From an uncultured Bradyrhizobium sp. (GTDB lineage Bacteria; Pseudomonadota; Alphaproteobacteria; Rhizobiales; Xanthobacteraceae): 64,000 bases of DNA. Position numbers and translations under genes: made by a program. The notes beneath the pieces are model-generated. The model saw nothing but the letters and a program-made list of their open reading frames with translations, did no database searches and had not been told where the DNA came from. Shown here in pieces: positions 33,382 to 42,551 of the stretch; positions within the stretch are counted from its first letter, which is position 1, and the number at the start of each line of letters is the position of its first letter. The stretch is taken from the NCBI RefSeq assembly GCF_936928535.1, contig NZ_CAKZHY010000095.1:62001-126000 (forward strand), read 5' to 3'.

Positions 33382-35169
33382 TCAGGACAGCGCCCCCAGC
33401 ACGCCGCGCGTCGCCTTGTCGATCTCCTCGACATAGCGGCGGCGGGCGGTGCTCTCGGTCAGGAAGCCGACCACCTTGCGGCTGTCGGTGGAATCGACCA
33501 CCGCCAGCATTTCGGCCTCGGCCTCGTCGAACACCGCCATGGCGCTCTTCACGTTCATTTCCGGGATCAGCACGATCTCGGTCAGCCGCGCGAGCTCGAT
33601 GATCTGGATATCGTCGGCGATGGTGTCGAGGTCGCTCGAGAACAGATCGGGCAGCAGGACCAGGCCGACATATTCGTCGGCGTTGTTGACGATGACGACG
33701 CCCGGGCGCGATCCCAGCGGAAATTCGCTGCGGGTCGCGGCAATCGTCGTGCTCGACGGCACCTTGCCGACGTCGGAGCGCATCAGCCGTTCGACGGTGA
33801 GGTTGCGCAGCCAGCCGACGTCATTGGCGCTGCGAATGGTCTCGCCGCGCAGATGCAGGCGCCAGGTCGAGAAGGAGTGGCCGAACATGAAGCGGACGCA
33901 GATCGAGGTGACGATGCAGCCAGCCAGCACCACGGCGGTGACGTCGACATTGCGAGTCATCTCGAGCACGAGGAACGACATGGTCAGCGGGCCGCCGACA
34001 ATGGCGACGCCCAGGGTCGCCATGCCTGTCAGCATCGCCACCAGCGGATCGATCGCGAAATTCGGGCTGATCAGGAGCAGCACCGCTGAGAAGAACTTTC
34101 CGATCAGGCTGCCGACGAACAGGGAGGCGAAGAACAGACCGCCGCGGAAGCCCGAGGCCAGCGAGATCAGGCAGGCCGTCACCTTCAGCGCGATGACGAT
34201 CGCAATCAGGCCGATCGTCATGTCATGGAACAGATCGAGCACCATGGCGCCGTGGCCGGCCGCGAGCACCTGGGGCGTCACGATGGCGAAGCCGCCGACG
34301 ACGAGGCCGCCGATGACAGGACGCAGCCAGACCGGCAGCCATTTGAACAGCCGCTCGAACATCGAGGACGAGCGCATCACCGCGATGCCGACACCGCTGG
34401 TGACGAGCGCAAGCCCGATCAGCGCCAGATATTGCTCGACGCCGACGGCGCTGACCTTGGGGATTTCGATGGAGTACGGCGCGCCGCCGAGCCATTGCGC
34501 GGTCAGCGCGCCGGCGAGCGAGGCCGCCAGGATCGGCGCGGCGCTGCCGACCGAATAGACACCGACAATCAGCTCGCAGGCGTAGAATGCGCCGGTGATC
34601 GGCGCGCCGAACGCCGCGGCGATCGCCGCCGCGGCGCCGCAGCCGACGATCAGGCGAAGATCGTTACGGCGGAGGTTGAAGAATTTGCCGAACAGCGAGG
34701 CGATGCCCGAGCCAATCTGGGTGTAGCCGGCCTCGAGGCCGACCGAGGCGCCGCAACCGTTGGAGATCAGCGTCTGGCTCGACACCACGATGCTGTCGCG
34801 CATCGACAGATTGCCGCCGCGCAGCGCATTGGCCTCGATCGGGTCGACCGCGCTGGAAATCTTCAGCCGTCGCCGCCACCATTCCATGATGCCGAGCGCC
34901 AAGCCGCCGAGCGCGGGCGCGGTCAGCGCCGCCCAGGGATTGATATAGGTGTTGGCCGACAGGCGCACGTCGATCGGAATGCCGTAGATCACCACGTGGG
35001 CGATCTGCGCGATCTCGGCCATCAGGGTCACGATCGCGCCGGCCAGCGCGCCGATCACGAGCGCGAAGGGTATCAAATAGAACTCGTTGCTGCGCAAGAG
35101 CGCGCGCAGCCGAACCAAAGTGCGGTTCGTCCCCTTGCGATCGACGATATGCCTGATCCGCGCGAACAC
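33382..35169 (-). CDS. ClC-family chloride channel/transporter with C-terminal CBS domains
   Basis: A 595-residue membrane protein of the ClC family: about 18 membrane helices (residues 25-440), then two CBS modules (about 455-590). Ion-path motifs are divergent: instead of GSGIP, GREGP and GxFxP it has NGCGASVGLEAG (keeping the Glu), IGSGIASLFG and FRGGLFFASLFVG. It may therefore act as a channel or carry another anion. Starts at GTG 35169, 12 bases after the class II aldolase gene ends, with AGGA about ten bases before. A nucleotide may bind the CBS pair. Confidence 0.88.
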   Translation of the reverse strand: MFARIRHIVDRKGTNRTLVRLRALLRSNEFYLIPFALVIGALAGAIVTLMAEIAQIAHVVIYGIPIDVRLSANTYINPWAALTAPALGGLALGIMEWWRRRLKISSAVDPIEANALRGGNLSMRDSIVVSSQTLISNGCGASVGLEAGYTQIGSGIASLFGKFFNLRRNDLRLIVGCGAAAAIAAAFGAPITGAFYACELIVGVYSVGSAAPILAASLAGALTAQWLGGAPYSIEIPKVSAVGVEQYLALIGLALVTSGVGIAVMRSSSMFERLFKWLPVWLRPVIGGLVVGGFAIVTPQVLAAGHGAMVLDLFHDMTIGLIAIVIALKVTACLISLASGFRGGLFFASLFVGSLIGKFFSAVLLLISPNFAIDPLVAMLTGMATLGVAIVGGPLTMSFLVLEMTRNVDVTAVVLAGCIVTSICVRFMFGHSFSTWRLHLRGETIRSANDVGWLRNLTVERLMRSDVGKVPSSTTIAATRSEFPLGSRPGVVIVNNADEYVGLVLLPDLFSSDLDTIADDIQIIELARLTEIVLIPEMNVKSAMAVFDEAEAEMLAVVDSTDSRKVVGFLTESTARRRYVEEIDKATRGVLGALS

Positions 35170-35181
35170 CTTCTGCCCGTC

Positions 35182-35835
35182 CTACCCTTCCGACAGGCCG
35201 TAGCCGGCCATGCGCTGACGGACCCGTTCGATCTCCTCGCTGGAGAGCAGCGGCGGTTTGCCGATCTGGAGACAGCCGTGATATTGCCGCGCCAGCGTCT
35301 CGACCTCGACGGCGAGCCACATCGCCTTGTCGAGCGTCTGGCCGATCGCGATCATGCCATGATGGTTGAGCAGGCAGGCGAGCCGGCCCTCCAGCGCGCG
35401 CACCGCATGGCGGGACAATTCCACTGTCCCGAAGGTTGCATAGGGCGCGCAGCGGATGCTGTCGCCGCCGGCCGCCGCGATCATGTAATGCACCGGCGGG
35501 ATCTCCATGCCCATGATCGCCAGGATGGTGCAATAGGTCGGATGGGCGTGCACGACGGCGCCCGCGTCGGCGCGCGCCTTCAGGATGTCCAGATGGAAGC
35601 GCCACTCGCTGGACGGCTTCTGGCGAGGAGCATGCGAGCCGTCCATCGCCATGAAGACGATCTGGTCCGGCGTCATGGTGTCATAGGGCAGGCTGGTGGG
35701 CGTGATCAGGAGACCCTCGCCATGCCGCACGCTGATATTGCCTGATGTGCCCTGGTTGATGCCGAGCGCATTCATGCGGCGGCAGGCATCGATGATGGCT
35801 TGTCGCTTTGCGAGCTCGTCCGCTGTCATCGACAT
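35182..35835 (-). CDS. class II aldolase/adducin family protein (FucA-like)
   Basis: A 217-residue zinc-dependent aldolase-fold protein. Zinc ligands and phosphate site are seen: INQGTSGNISVR (phosphate loop), TPDQIV with SSEWRFH (catalytic Glu in PSSEW), and two His pairs, VVHAHP and LLNHHGMIA. Fuculose- or other sugar-phosphate aldolases and sugar-acid decarboxylases share this layout; the substrate is unknown. Upstream of, and probably co-transcribed with, the ClC gene. AT-rich sequence at 35836-36004 likely holds its promoter. Confidence 0.88.
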   Translation of the reverse strand: MSMTADELAKRQAIIDACRRMNALGINQGTSGNISVRHGEGLLITPTSLPYDTMTPDQIVFMAMDGSHAPRQKPSSEWRFHLDILKARADAGAVVHAHPTYCTILAIMGMEIPPVHYMIAAAGGDSIRCAPYATFGTVELSRHAVRALEGRLACLLNHHGMIAIGQTLDKAMWLAVEVETLARQYHGCLQIGKPPLLSSEEIERVRQRMAGYGLSEG

Positions 35836-36004
35836 CCTGATTTTATCTCGACTTCTTGGCGTTGGACGTTGTTAGACCGGAAGTACGTCAAAGCAACATG
35901 GCAGTGCAAGCGAAAGCGGACGGGATTGTTTGCAGTCTTGTTTGATGTACCGTTACACCAAGGAATATACTGTAAAATCAACATATTATCAGATTGACGC
36001 AGCC

Positions 36005-36631
36005 CTATGACAGGCTGGCCCGGACGGCCGAGATTCCGTTGATCACGAACTGCACCGAATAGGCCGCCAGCAGCATGCCGAGCACGCGCGAGAGCACGGC
36101 ATTTCCGGTGCGCCCGAGCGTGCGCGCAATCAGGTGCGCGGAGACGAAGCAGAGCATGCAGAGCAGGCAGACCGCCAGCACGATCACGATGATGATCGCG
36201 AGCCTGGCCCCGTAGCCGGCATTGCCCGACAGCAGCAGCGTGGTCGCGATCGCCCCGGGACCGGCCATCATGGGGATGGCGAGCGGAAACACCGCGACAT
36301 CGGAGGCGTGCTCGGCCATGGCCTTGTCGGCCTCCCGCGCCTCGCGATGCGGCCGGTCGCCGAAGATCATCTGATAGGACACGCCGAACAGCAGCAGCCC
36401 ACCTGCGATCTGGAAGGCGGGGATGCCGATCCCGAGCTGGCGCAGCAGCCAGTTTCCGGCCAGCGCGATCACGACCAGGATCGAGGCCGCGATGAGCGGC
36501 GCCCGCAACGCCACGGTCCGCTTGCTCGCCTCGGGCATGCCGCCGGTCGCGGCCAGGAACGCCGGCGCAAGGCCAACGGGATCGACCACCAGCAACAGCG
36601 TGACGAAGGCGGACAGGGCGAAGTCGAGCAT
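36005..36631 (-). CDS. MarC-family integral membrane protein
   Basis: A 208-residue membrane protein with six hydrophobic segments. LLLVVDPVGLAPAFLAATGG at the N-terminus, AGGLLLFGVSYQMIFG and VAVFPLAIPMMAGPGAIATTLLL are the family blocks. MarC proteins are poorly understood and, despite the name, have no proven role in drug resistance. Single gene, divergent from the ferritin-like gene by 145 bases. Confidence 0.9.
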   Translation of the reverse strand: MLDFALSAFVTLLLVVDPVGLAPAFLAATGGMPEASKRTVALRAPLIAASILVVIALAGNWLLRQLGIGIPAFQIAGGLLLFGVSYQMIFGDRPHREAREADKAMAEHASDVAVFPLAIPMMAGPGAIATTLLLSGNAGYGARLAIIIVIVLAVCLLCMLCFVSAHLIARTLGRTGNAVLSRVLGMLLAAYSVQFVINGISAVRASLS

Positions 36632-36776
36632 GGGTCAGGCGCCTCGGGCGAGCGTGGACGGCCAGCCATAGCGGCTCGCGCAGACCTGCGCGAGGAACAT
36701 TTGCCTGTCCCGGTTCTTGATCGCGTGAGGATTGGGGAAGGAAGAGCCTTCCCGTGTCACCTCATGAGGAGGACCA

Positions 36777-37346
36777 ATGGCGAAGAAAGCAAAGAAACGT
36801 GCATCTGCGAAAAAGACCGCATCACGCCGCCCGAGGCGGGCGCCTAAGATGCTGAGCGACCTTTTCCTGGAAACGCTGAAGGACATCTATTACGCCGAGA
36901 ACAAGATCATCAAGACGCTGCCGAAGATGGCCAAGGCCGCGCATTCGAAGGACCTTGCGGCCGCCTTCAACAAGCATCTGCGGGAGACGCAGGGCCAGGT
37001 CAAACGTCTGGAGCAGATCTTCGGGATGCTGGACAAGCCTGCACGTGGCAAGCCCTGCGAGGCGATCAACGGCATCACCGACGAAGGTGCCGAGATCATG
37101 AAGGACTTCAAGAACGCCCCTGCCCTCGATGCCGGCCTGCTCGCGGCGGCGCAGGCGGTCGAGCACTACGAGATCTCCCGTTACGGCACACTTCGCACCT
37201 GGGCCGAGGAGCTCGGCATGCCCGAGGCGGCAAGGCTGCTTCAGGATACGCTGGACGAGGAAGAGGCGACCGACCACACCCTGTCCGAGCTCGCCACGTC
37301 GGTCATCAACCTCGAAGCGGAGGCCGAATACCGCCAAGCCGCCTGA
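36777..37346 (+). CDS. YciE/YciF-type ferritin-like protein (DUF892)
   Basis: A 189-residue protein. Residues 1-27 are extremely basic (Lys/Arg/Ala), possibly binding DNA or polyanions; the rest is a four-helix ferritin-like bundle with the DUF892 signature LFLETLKDIYYAENKIIKTLPKM and metal-site candidates QAVEHYEISRYG and LDEEEATDHTLSELA. Family members are stress-induced. AGGAGG precedes the ATG. The small heat-shock and Lon genes follow on the same strand. Confidence 0.9.
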   Translation: MAKKAKKRASAKKTASRRPRRAPKMLSDLFLETLKDIYYAENKIIKTLPKMAKAAHSKDLAAAFNKHLRETQGQVKRLEQIFGMLDKPARGKPCEAINGITDEGAEIMKDFKNAPALDAGLLAAAQAVEHYEISRYGTLRTWAEELGMPEAARLLQDTLDEEEATDHTLSELATSVINLEAEAEYRQAA

Positions 37347-37536
37347 ATCCCGACCTCCCGCCCAATTGTTGCCTTCGGCGCCGCGGAACATCTTTCGCGG
37401 CGTCGATGCGTCTGAGCGCAAGGGACCTGCTCCACTTCGAGAGGCAGGCATGCCGCAAACGCCCGATGCTGGAATTTGCGGGAACCATCACCATATCCCC
37501 GTTTTCCAACCGCAGCGCCTTCTCCCGAGTTTAGCC

Positions 37537-37920
37537 ATGCAACCCAAGAATCCCTTTGACTGGATGCTGTCCGAGGCCCTCGACCAGCTGACCCGCGCCG
37601 AACGGCTGCGGCAGCAGTTCGGCCGTCAGGACACCTGCTGGGAGCCGCCGATCGACGTGCTCGAGACCGAGCATGAGCTTTTGATCCTGGTCGCGCTTCC
37701 CGGCGTCAATCCGGACAATGTCGAGACTGTCATCCATGACGGGGTGCTGGTCATTTCCGGCCAGCGCACGCTGCCGCCGGAGCTTCGCAACGCCCGCATC
37801 CACCGGCTCGAGCTGCCGCAGGGGCGTTTTGAGCGCCGCATCGCATTGCCCCTTGGCCGCTACGCCATCAGCCGCTTCGTAATGGACGGCTGCGTCGCAC
37901 TGCGCCTCGCCAAATCCTGA
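37537..37920 (+). CDS. Hsp20/IbpA-like small heat-shock protein
   Basis: A 127-residue chaperone-like protein with an alpha-crystallin core: WEPPIDVLETEHELLILVALPGVNPDNVETVIHDGVLVISGQR, then RIHRLELPQGRFERRIALP, matching the conserved strand and the GxLxI-like region. A short C-terminus ends LRLAKS. MQPKNPFDW is taken as start because family members begin so; an in-frame ATG at 37450 has a better ribosome site (GAGAGGCAGG) and would add 29 residues. Eight bases before lon, so holding of unfolded proteins and their degradation are probably co-expressed. I could not identify a convincing sigma-32 promoter, CIRCE or ROSE element. Confidence 0.85.
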   Translation: MQPKNPFDWMLSEALDQLTRAERLRQQFGRQDTCWEPPIDVLETEHELLILVALPGVNPDNVETVIHDGVLVISGQRTLPPELRNARIHRLELPQGRFERRIALPLGRYAISRFVMDGCVALRLAKS

Positions 37921-37928
37921 GGTCGATC

Positions 37929-40328
37929 ATGGCCACCGAACAAATGAATACCGCACCGACCAATCCTCAAAACGGTTCTGACGTGAATATCCCCGATGAC
38001 GCACTGATCATCATCCCCGTGCGCGAGATGGTGCTATTCCCCGGCGCCATCGCGCCGATTGCGATCGCACGGCCGAAGTCCGTCGCCGCCGCACAGCAGG
38101 CACTGCGCGAGCAGCGGCCGATCGGCATCGTGCTGCAGCGCAGCCCGGAGACCGACGAGCCCGGCCCGGATGATCTCTACAAGGTCGCGACCATCGCCAA
38201 CATCGTGCGCTACATCACCGCACCTGACGGCACGCATCACATCGTCTGCCAGGGTGTGCAGCGCGCGCGCCTCCTCGACTTCCTGCCGGGGACGCCGTTC
38301 CTGGCTGCGCGCTTCCAGCAAATCCCCGAGCCGACCACGACCTCAGCCGAGATCGAGGCACGGGCGCTGAACCTGCAGCGCCAGGCCATCGAGGCGATCG
38401 AGCTGCTGCCGCAGGCACCGCCCGAACTGGTCGCGATGTTCCAGAGCACCTCGGCGCCCGGCGCACTGGCGGACCTGGCGACGTCGTTCATGGACATCAA
38501 GCCGCAGGACAAGCAGGAGGTGCTGGAGACCATCGACCTCTCCCTGCGCGTCGAGAAGGTGTCCAAGCACCTGGCCGAGCGGCTGGAGGTGCTGCGCATC
38601 AGTAATGAAATCGGCCAGAAGACCCGCGCCTCGTTCGACGAGCGGCAGCGCGAGGCGATCCTGCGCGAGCAGATGGCGACCATCCAGCGGCAGCTGGGCG
38701 AAGGCGACGGCAAGGCTGCCGAGGTCGCCGAGCTGACGGCTGCGATCGCCAAGGCGAACATGCCGCCGGAGGCGGACGCCCATGCCAGAAAGGAGCTGCG
38801 TCGCTACGAGCGCATGCCCGAGGCTGCCGGCGAAGCCGGCATGGTGCGCACTTACCTCGATTGGCTGATCGAGCTGCCCTGGGCGCTGCCGGCGGAGAAG
38901 CCGATCGACATCAAGGAAGCACGCCGCATCCTGGATGCCGATCACTTTGGCCTGGAGAAGATCAAGAGCCGGATCATCGAATATCTGGCCGTGCGCAAGC
39001 TGGCGCCGCAGGGCAAGGCGCCGATCCTGTGCTTCGTCGGACCGCCCGGCGTCGGCAAGACCTCGCTCGGCCAGTCCATCGCGCGCGCGATGGATCGCCC
39101 CTTCGTGCGCGTCAGCCTGGGCGGCGTGCATGACGAGGCCGAGATCCGCGGTCACCGGCGCACCTATATCGGCTCGCTGCCCGGCAACATCATCCAGGGG
39201 ATCAAGAAGGCGGGCGCACGCAACTGCGTCATGATGCTGGACGAGATCGACAAGATGGGCCGCGGCGTGCAGGGCGATCCTTCCGCCGCAATGCTGGAGG
39301 TGCTCGACCCCGAGCAGAACGGAACGTTCCGGGACAATTACCTGGGCGTGCCCTTCGACCTGTCGCGCGTCGTCTTCATCGCGACCGCCAACATGCTGGA
39401 CCAGATTCCCGGTCCGCTGCTGGACCGCATGGAGCTGATCAGCCTCGCCGGTTACACCGAGGAGGAGAAGCTGGAGATCGCGAAGCGCTACCTGGTGCGG
39501 CGGCAGCTGGAGGCGAACGGCCTCTCAGCCGAGCAGGCCGAGATCGAGCCCGACGCCTTGAGGCTGGTCGTCAAGGGTTACACCCGCGAGGCCGGCGTGC
39601 GTAACCTCGAGCGCGAGATCGGCAAGGTGTTCCGCCATGCCGCGGTGCAGGTCGCCGAAGGCACGACTGCAAAGGTCGTGGTGACGGCGAAGGACATTGC
39701 CGACGTGCTGGGGCAGCCGCGCTTCGAAGGCGAGATCGCACAGCGCACCAGCATTCCTGGCGTGGCCACCGGCCTTGCCTGGACGCCTGTCGGCGGCGAC
39801 ATCCTCTTCATCGAGGCCTCGCGCGTGCCCGGCCGCGGCGGTATGATCCTGACCGGCCAGCTCGGCGAGGTCATGCGTGAAAGCGTGCAGGCCGCGCTGA
39901 CGCTGGTGAAGAGCAGAGCGAACCAGCTCGGCATCGATCCCACGGTGTTCGAGAAGAGCGACATCCACGTTCACGTTCCCGCGGGCGCGACCCCGAAGGA
40001 CGGACCGAGCGCGGGCGTTGCGATGTTCACGGCGCTGACGTCACTGCTCACCAATCGCACGGTGCGGAGCGACACCGCGATGACCGGCGAGATCTCGCTG
40101 CGCGGCCTGGTGCTGCCGGTCGGCGGCATCAAGGAGAAGGTGGTGGCTGCGGCTGCTGCAGGGCTGAAGCGGGTGATGCTGCCGGCGCGCAACAAGCGGG
40201 ACTACGACGACATCCCGAAGAGCGCGCGGGACAACCTCGAATTCATCTGGCTGGAGCGCGTCGACGAGGCCATCGCCGCGGCGCTCGAGCCGGCGGAAGT
40301 CGGTACGAAGGTCGAAGCGGCGGAGTGA
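37929..40328 (+). CDS. lon: ATP-dependent protease Lon
   Basis: A 799-residue Lon (endopeptidase La), full length. The N-terminal substrate domain begins IIPVREMVLFPGAIAPIAIARPKS; the AAA domain has Walker A GPPGVGKTS near residue 372 and Walker B MMLDEIDKMG; the protease domain has the Ser in PKDGPSAGVAMFTAL near 692 and Lys in LPVGGIKEKVVAAAAAG near 736. Second copies of lon are common in this group and this one, coupled to hsp20, may be the stress copy. GAGG precedes the ATG. Degrades damaged and regulatory proteins in the cytoplasm. Confidence 0.96.
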   Translation: MATEQMNTAPTNPQNGSDVNIPDDALIIIPVREMVLFPGAIAPIAIARPKSVAAAQQALREQRPIGIVLQRSPETDEPGPDDLYKVATIANIVRYITAPDGTHHIVCQGVQRARLLDFLPGTPFLAARFQQIPEPTTTSAEIEARALNLQRQAIEAIELLPQAPPELVAMFQSTSAPGALADLATSFMDIKPQDKQEVLETIDLSLRVEKVSKHLAERLEVLRISNEIGQKTRASFDERQREAILREQMATIQRQLGEGDGKAAEVAELTAAIAKANMPPEADAHARKELRRYERMPEAAGEAGMVRTYLDWLIELPWALPAEKPIDIKEARRILDADHFGLEKIKSRIIEYLAVRKLAPQGKAPILCFVGPPGVGKTSLGQSIARAMDRPFVRVSLGGVHDEAEIRGHRRTYIGSLPGNIIQGIKKAGARNCVMMLDEIDKMGRGVQGDPSAAMLEVLDPEQNGTFRDNYLGVPFDLSRVVFIATANMLDQIPGPLLDRMELISLAGYTEEEKLEIAKRYLVRRQLEANGLSAEQAEIEPDALRLVVKGYTREAGVRNLEREIGKVFRHAAVQVAEGTTAKVVVTAKDIADVLGQPRFEGEIAQRTSIPGVATGLAWTPVGGDILFIEASRVPGRGGMILTGQLGEVMRESVQAALTLVKSRANQLGIDPTVFEKSDIHVHVPAGATPKDGPSAGVAMFTALTSLLTNRTVRSDTAMTGEISLRGLVLPVGGIKEKVVAAAAAGLKRVMLPARNKRDYDDIPKSARDNLEFIWLERVDEAIAAALEPAEVGTKVEAAE

Positions 40329-40332
40329 TGCG

Positions 40333-40488
40333 ATGAAGAAACTGCTGGAAGACGCAAAGAAATCGCGGACGACGCAGCGGCTGCGCCAGCTGCTGGGTCG
40401 CGCCGTCGACCGGGTGCGCGATGCGCTTGCAGGACCCGAGCCTCGGCTTCAGCCGATCCCGGTCCGGGTGAGGGGCCGCAAGGGCTGA
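40333..40488 (+). CDS. 51-residue basic protein downstream of lon
   Basis: A short gene immediately after lon (four bases from its stop), with GGAG before the ATG. The protein (MKKLLEDAKKSRTTQRLRQL...) is Lys/Arg-rich, probably one amphipathic helix followed by a proline-containing tail ending VRGRKG. Tight coupling suggests co-translation with lon; possible roles are adaptor or small regulator of Lon, or a nucleic-acid-binding peptide (speculative). A strong terminator follows. Confidence 0.7.
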   Translation: MKKLLEDAKKSRTTQRLRQLLGRAVDRVRDALAGPEPRLQPIPVRVRGRKG

Positions 40489-40530
40489 ACCCCTCCGCCT
40501 CAGCCCTCGCGGTCACTTAACTCAAAACCA

Positions 40531-40559
40531 AAAGGCCCCCTCTCACCGAGGGGGCCTTT
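40531..40559. terminator. bidirectional intrinsic terminator between lon unit and HU gene
   Basis: A perfect 12-bp stem, AAAGGCCCCCTC pairing with GAGGGGGCCTTT around a TCACC loop, placed between convergent transcripts. A-rich before and T-rich after on both strands. Confidence 0.9.
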
Positions 40560-40565
40560 GCGTTA

Positions 40566-40868
40566 TCAGGCCACGGCGTCCTTGGCGGCCTTGACGGGGC
40601 GGGCGCGGACGATCTTCCGAGCCGGCTTGGCCTTGAACATCATCTCTTCACCCGTGAACGGGTTGGTGCCCTTGCGCGCCTTGGTCGCGGGCTTCTTGAT
40701 GACCACGAACTTGGCGAAGCCCGGCACCAGGAACAGGCCGTTCTTCTTGAGCTCCTTGTGGCCGACGTCGGTCAGCGTCTCCATGACGCTCTTGACGTCG
40801 CGCTTGGAAAGCTCGGTGGCGGTCGCAATCTTTTCGATCAACTGCGATTTGGACATTTGGGCTGGCAT
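40566..40868 (-). CDS. HU-family DNA-binding protein
   Basis: A 100-residue histone-like protein: MSKSQLIEKIATATELSKRDVKSVMETL (helical dimer part), FLVPGFAKFVV and ATKARKGTNPFTGEEMMFKAKPARK (beta arm with the RxGxNPxTG-like motif that inserts into the minor groove), then a basic Ala/Lys tail ending AAKDAVA. ATG 40868 has AGAGGAG seven bases ahead; a second Met five codons on has none. Bends and compacts DNA. Two inverted repeats overlap its promoter. Confidence 0.93.
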   Translation of the reverse strand: MPAQMSKSQLIEKIATATELSKRDVKSVMETLTDVGHKELKKNGLFLVPGFAKFVVIKKPATKARKGTNPFTGEEMMFKAKPARKIVRARPVKAAKDAVA

Positions 40869-41202
40869 CGTGTCTCCTCTGATTCGTTGCCGGTTGCATA
40901 TTAGACCAACCGGCGAAGGCCTATAGCCTTCTGCACAGTTTTGTCGCGGTTTTACGGGCTTTTTTGGCCCCCTGAGACAAAAAACCCTGCATTTTAGCGG
41001 CTTCCAGAGCGGACGTCGCCTCGCGCAGCGGTTTTTGCCTTGTTTCAAAGGCCCGCAAGCAGCCTTGCTAAAGCTGATTCGATAGTTTCGACAAGCGACG
41101 ACCGGCCTCTTTATGAAAGGAGAAGCGCGATTCACCCTGAAAAATAAGGCTGGATTGTCACCCTGCGAGGTTTTTCCCTGCTTTTTACGGGACCGCGACG
41201 AG
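40869..41202. other. region between HU and thiolase genes, no gene
   Basis: Holds the HU promoter palindromes at its left. The rest (40932-41202) shows no credible gene or hairpin; the thiolase gene reads into it from the right and no clear terminator is seen. Confidence 0.6.
40890..40931 (-). promoter_or_regulatory. candidate HU promoter/operator with two inverted repeats
   Basis: CCGGTTG (40890-40896) and CAACCGG (40907-40913) flank ATATTA, which reads TAATAT as a -10 box on the minus strand. Just upstream GAAGGC-CTATA-GCCTTC (40915-40931) forms a second palindrome at the -35 region. About 30 bases before the ribosome site. Confidence 0.4.
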
Positions 41203-42435
41203 CTAGATGCGCTCGATGATGATGGCCGGAGCCATGCCACCGGCCGCGCACATCGTGACGAGACCGCGCTTGAGATCGCGCCGTTCGAGCTCGTCGAGCA
41301 CGGTACCGATCAGGATTGAGCCGGTCGCGCCGATGGGATGACCGAGCGCGATTGAACCGCCATTGACGTTGACCTTGGCGCGATCGAGCTTGAGATCCCT
41401 GATATATTTCTCCGCCACCACCGCAAAGGCCTCGTTGATCTCGAACAGCTCGATGTCGTCGATGGTGAGCCCGGCCTTCGCCAGCACCTTGCGCGTCGCC
41501 GGCACCGGCGCGTTCAGCATCAGGGTCGGTGAGTCTCCCATGTTCGCCATCGCCACGACGCGGGCACGCGCCTTCAGGCCATGCGCCTTGGCGTAGGACG
41601 GTGACGCCAACAGGATCGCCGCGGCGCCATCGACGACGCCCGACGAATTGCCGGCGTGGTGCATGAAGTCGATGTCGAGATCAGGGTATTTCTGCAGGAT
41701 CAGGCCGCGATAGGTCGTGCCGTTGTCGTCCAGCGCATAATCGGCGATCGCGGGGAACGCCGGCTTCAAGGCCGCCAGCCCTTCCATCGTGGTCTGCGGC
41801 CGCGGATATTCCTCATGATCGAGCGCGAGGCTGCCGTCCTCGCGATGAACGGGCACGAGGCTCTTCTTGAAATGGCCGGCGGCGATCGCCTGCGCGGCGC
41901 GCTTCTGGCTTTCGAGGCCAAGGGCATCGACGTCCTGCCGCGTGATGCCTTCCAGCGTCGCGATCGCATCGGCACAGACGCCCTGATGCGACTGCGGATG
42001 TCTTGCACGAAGCCGCAGATTGCCGGAGTCCATCATCATCGGGCCGCCGCCGCGACGTCCCTCCATCGACATCATCTCGCAGCCGCCGGCGATCACGAGA
42101 TCTTCCGCGCCCGCCATGATCGAGGAGGCCGCCATGTTGACGCTGGTGATGCCGGAACCGCAGAAGCGATCCAGCGTCACGGCGCTGGCACGCACATCGT
42201 AGCCGGCATCGAGCGCCGACATGCGGCCGAGATCGCCGCCTTGCGTTGCCACCTGCGCGCTGCAGCCCCAGACGATATCGTCGACGTCGGCGGTGTCGAT
42301 CCCGGTGCGGTCGGCAAGCGCACGGAGCACGGTGGCGCCCAGCTGCTGCGGATGAATGCCTGAAAGCGCTCCCTTGCCGGCCTTGCCGACGCCGCGCGGG
42401 GTGCGGCAAGCATCGATGATCAGCGCGTCGGTCAT
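41203..42435 (-). CDS. acetyl-CoA acetyltransferase (thiolase family)
   Basis: A 410-residue thiolase. The nucleophilic Cys lies in TLDRFCGSGITSVNMAA, the catalytic His in GGSIALGHPIGATGS and the second Cys in LVTMCAAGGMAPAIIIER; the NEAFA motif is also present (LFEINEAFAVVAEKYI). Degradative 3-ketoacyl-CoA thiolase or biosynthetic acetoacetyl-CoA thiolase; the sequence alone does not decide. Single-gene unit with no acyl-CoA dehydrogenase or hydratase alongside. Confidence 0.93.
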   Translation of the reverse strand: MTDALIIDACRTPRGVGKAGKGALSGIHPQQLGATVLRALADRTGIDTADVDDIVWGCSAQVATQGGDLGRMSALDAGYDVRASAVTLDRFCGSGITSVNMAASSIMAGAEDLVIAGGCEMMSMEGRRGGGPMMMDSGNLRLRARHPQSHQGVCADAIATLEGITRQDVDALGLESQKRAAQAIAAGHFKKSLVPVHREDGSLALDHEEYPRPQTTMEGLAALKPAFPAIADYALDDNGTTYRGLILQKYPDLDIDFMHHAGNSSGVVDGAAAILLASPSYAKAHGLKARARVVAMANMGDSPTLMLNAPVPATRKVLAKAGLTIDDIELFEINEAFAVVAEKYIRDLKLDRAKVNVNGGSIALGHPIGATGSILIGTVLDELERRDLKRGLVTMCAAGGMAPAIIIERI

Positions 42436-42551
42436 GGGCGTTGTCCTCTTGTTATCAGTGTTGAGGACGGTTTTGAATCAGGGAAAGAAGGGAGTCAATG
42501 TGCCGCGACGACGCCCCTCGCCCGATTTTCCGCTGCGCGTAAAATCCGGGC

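Noticed and set aside
37347..37536. Possible heat-shock promoter or ROSE thermometer before hsp20
   Set aside because: CTGGAA and CCATAT hexamers are only weak sigma-32 matches and no ROSE-like fold or CIRCE repeat could be made out.
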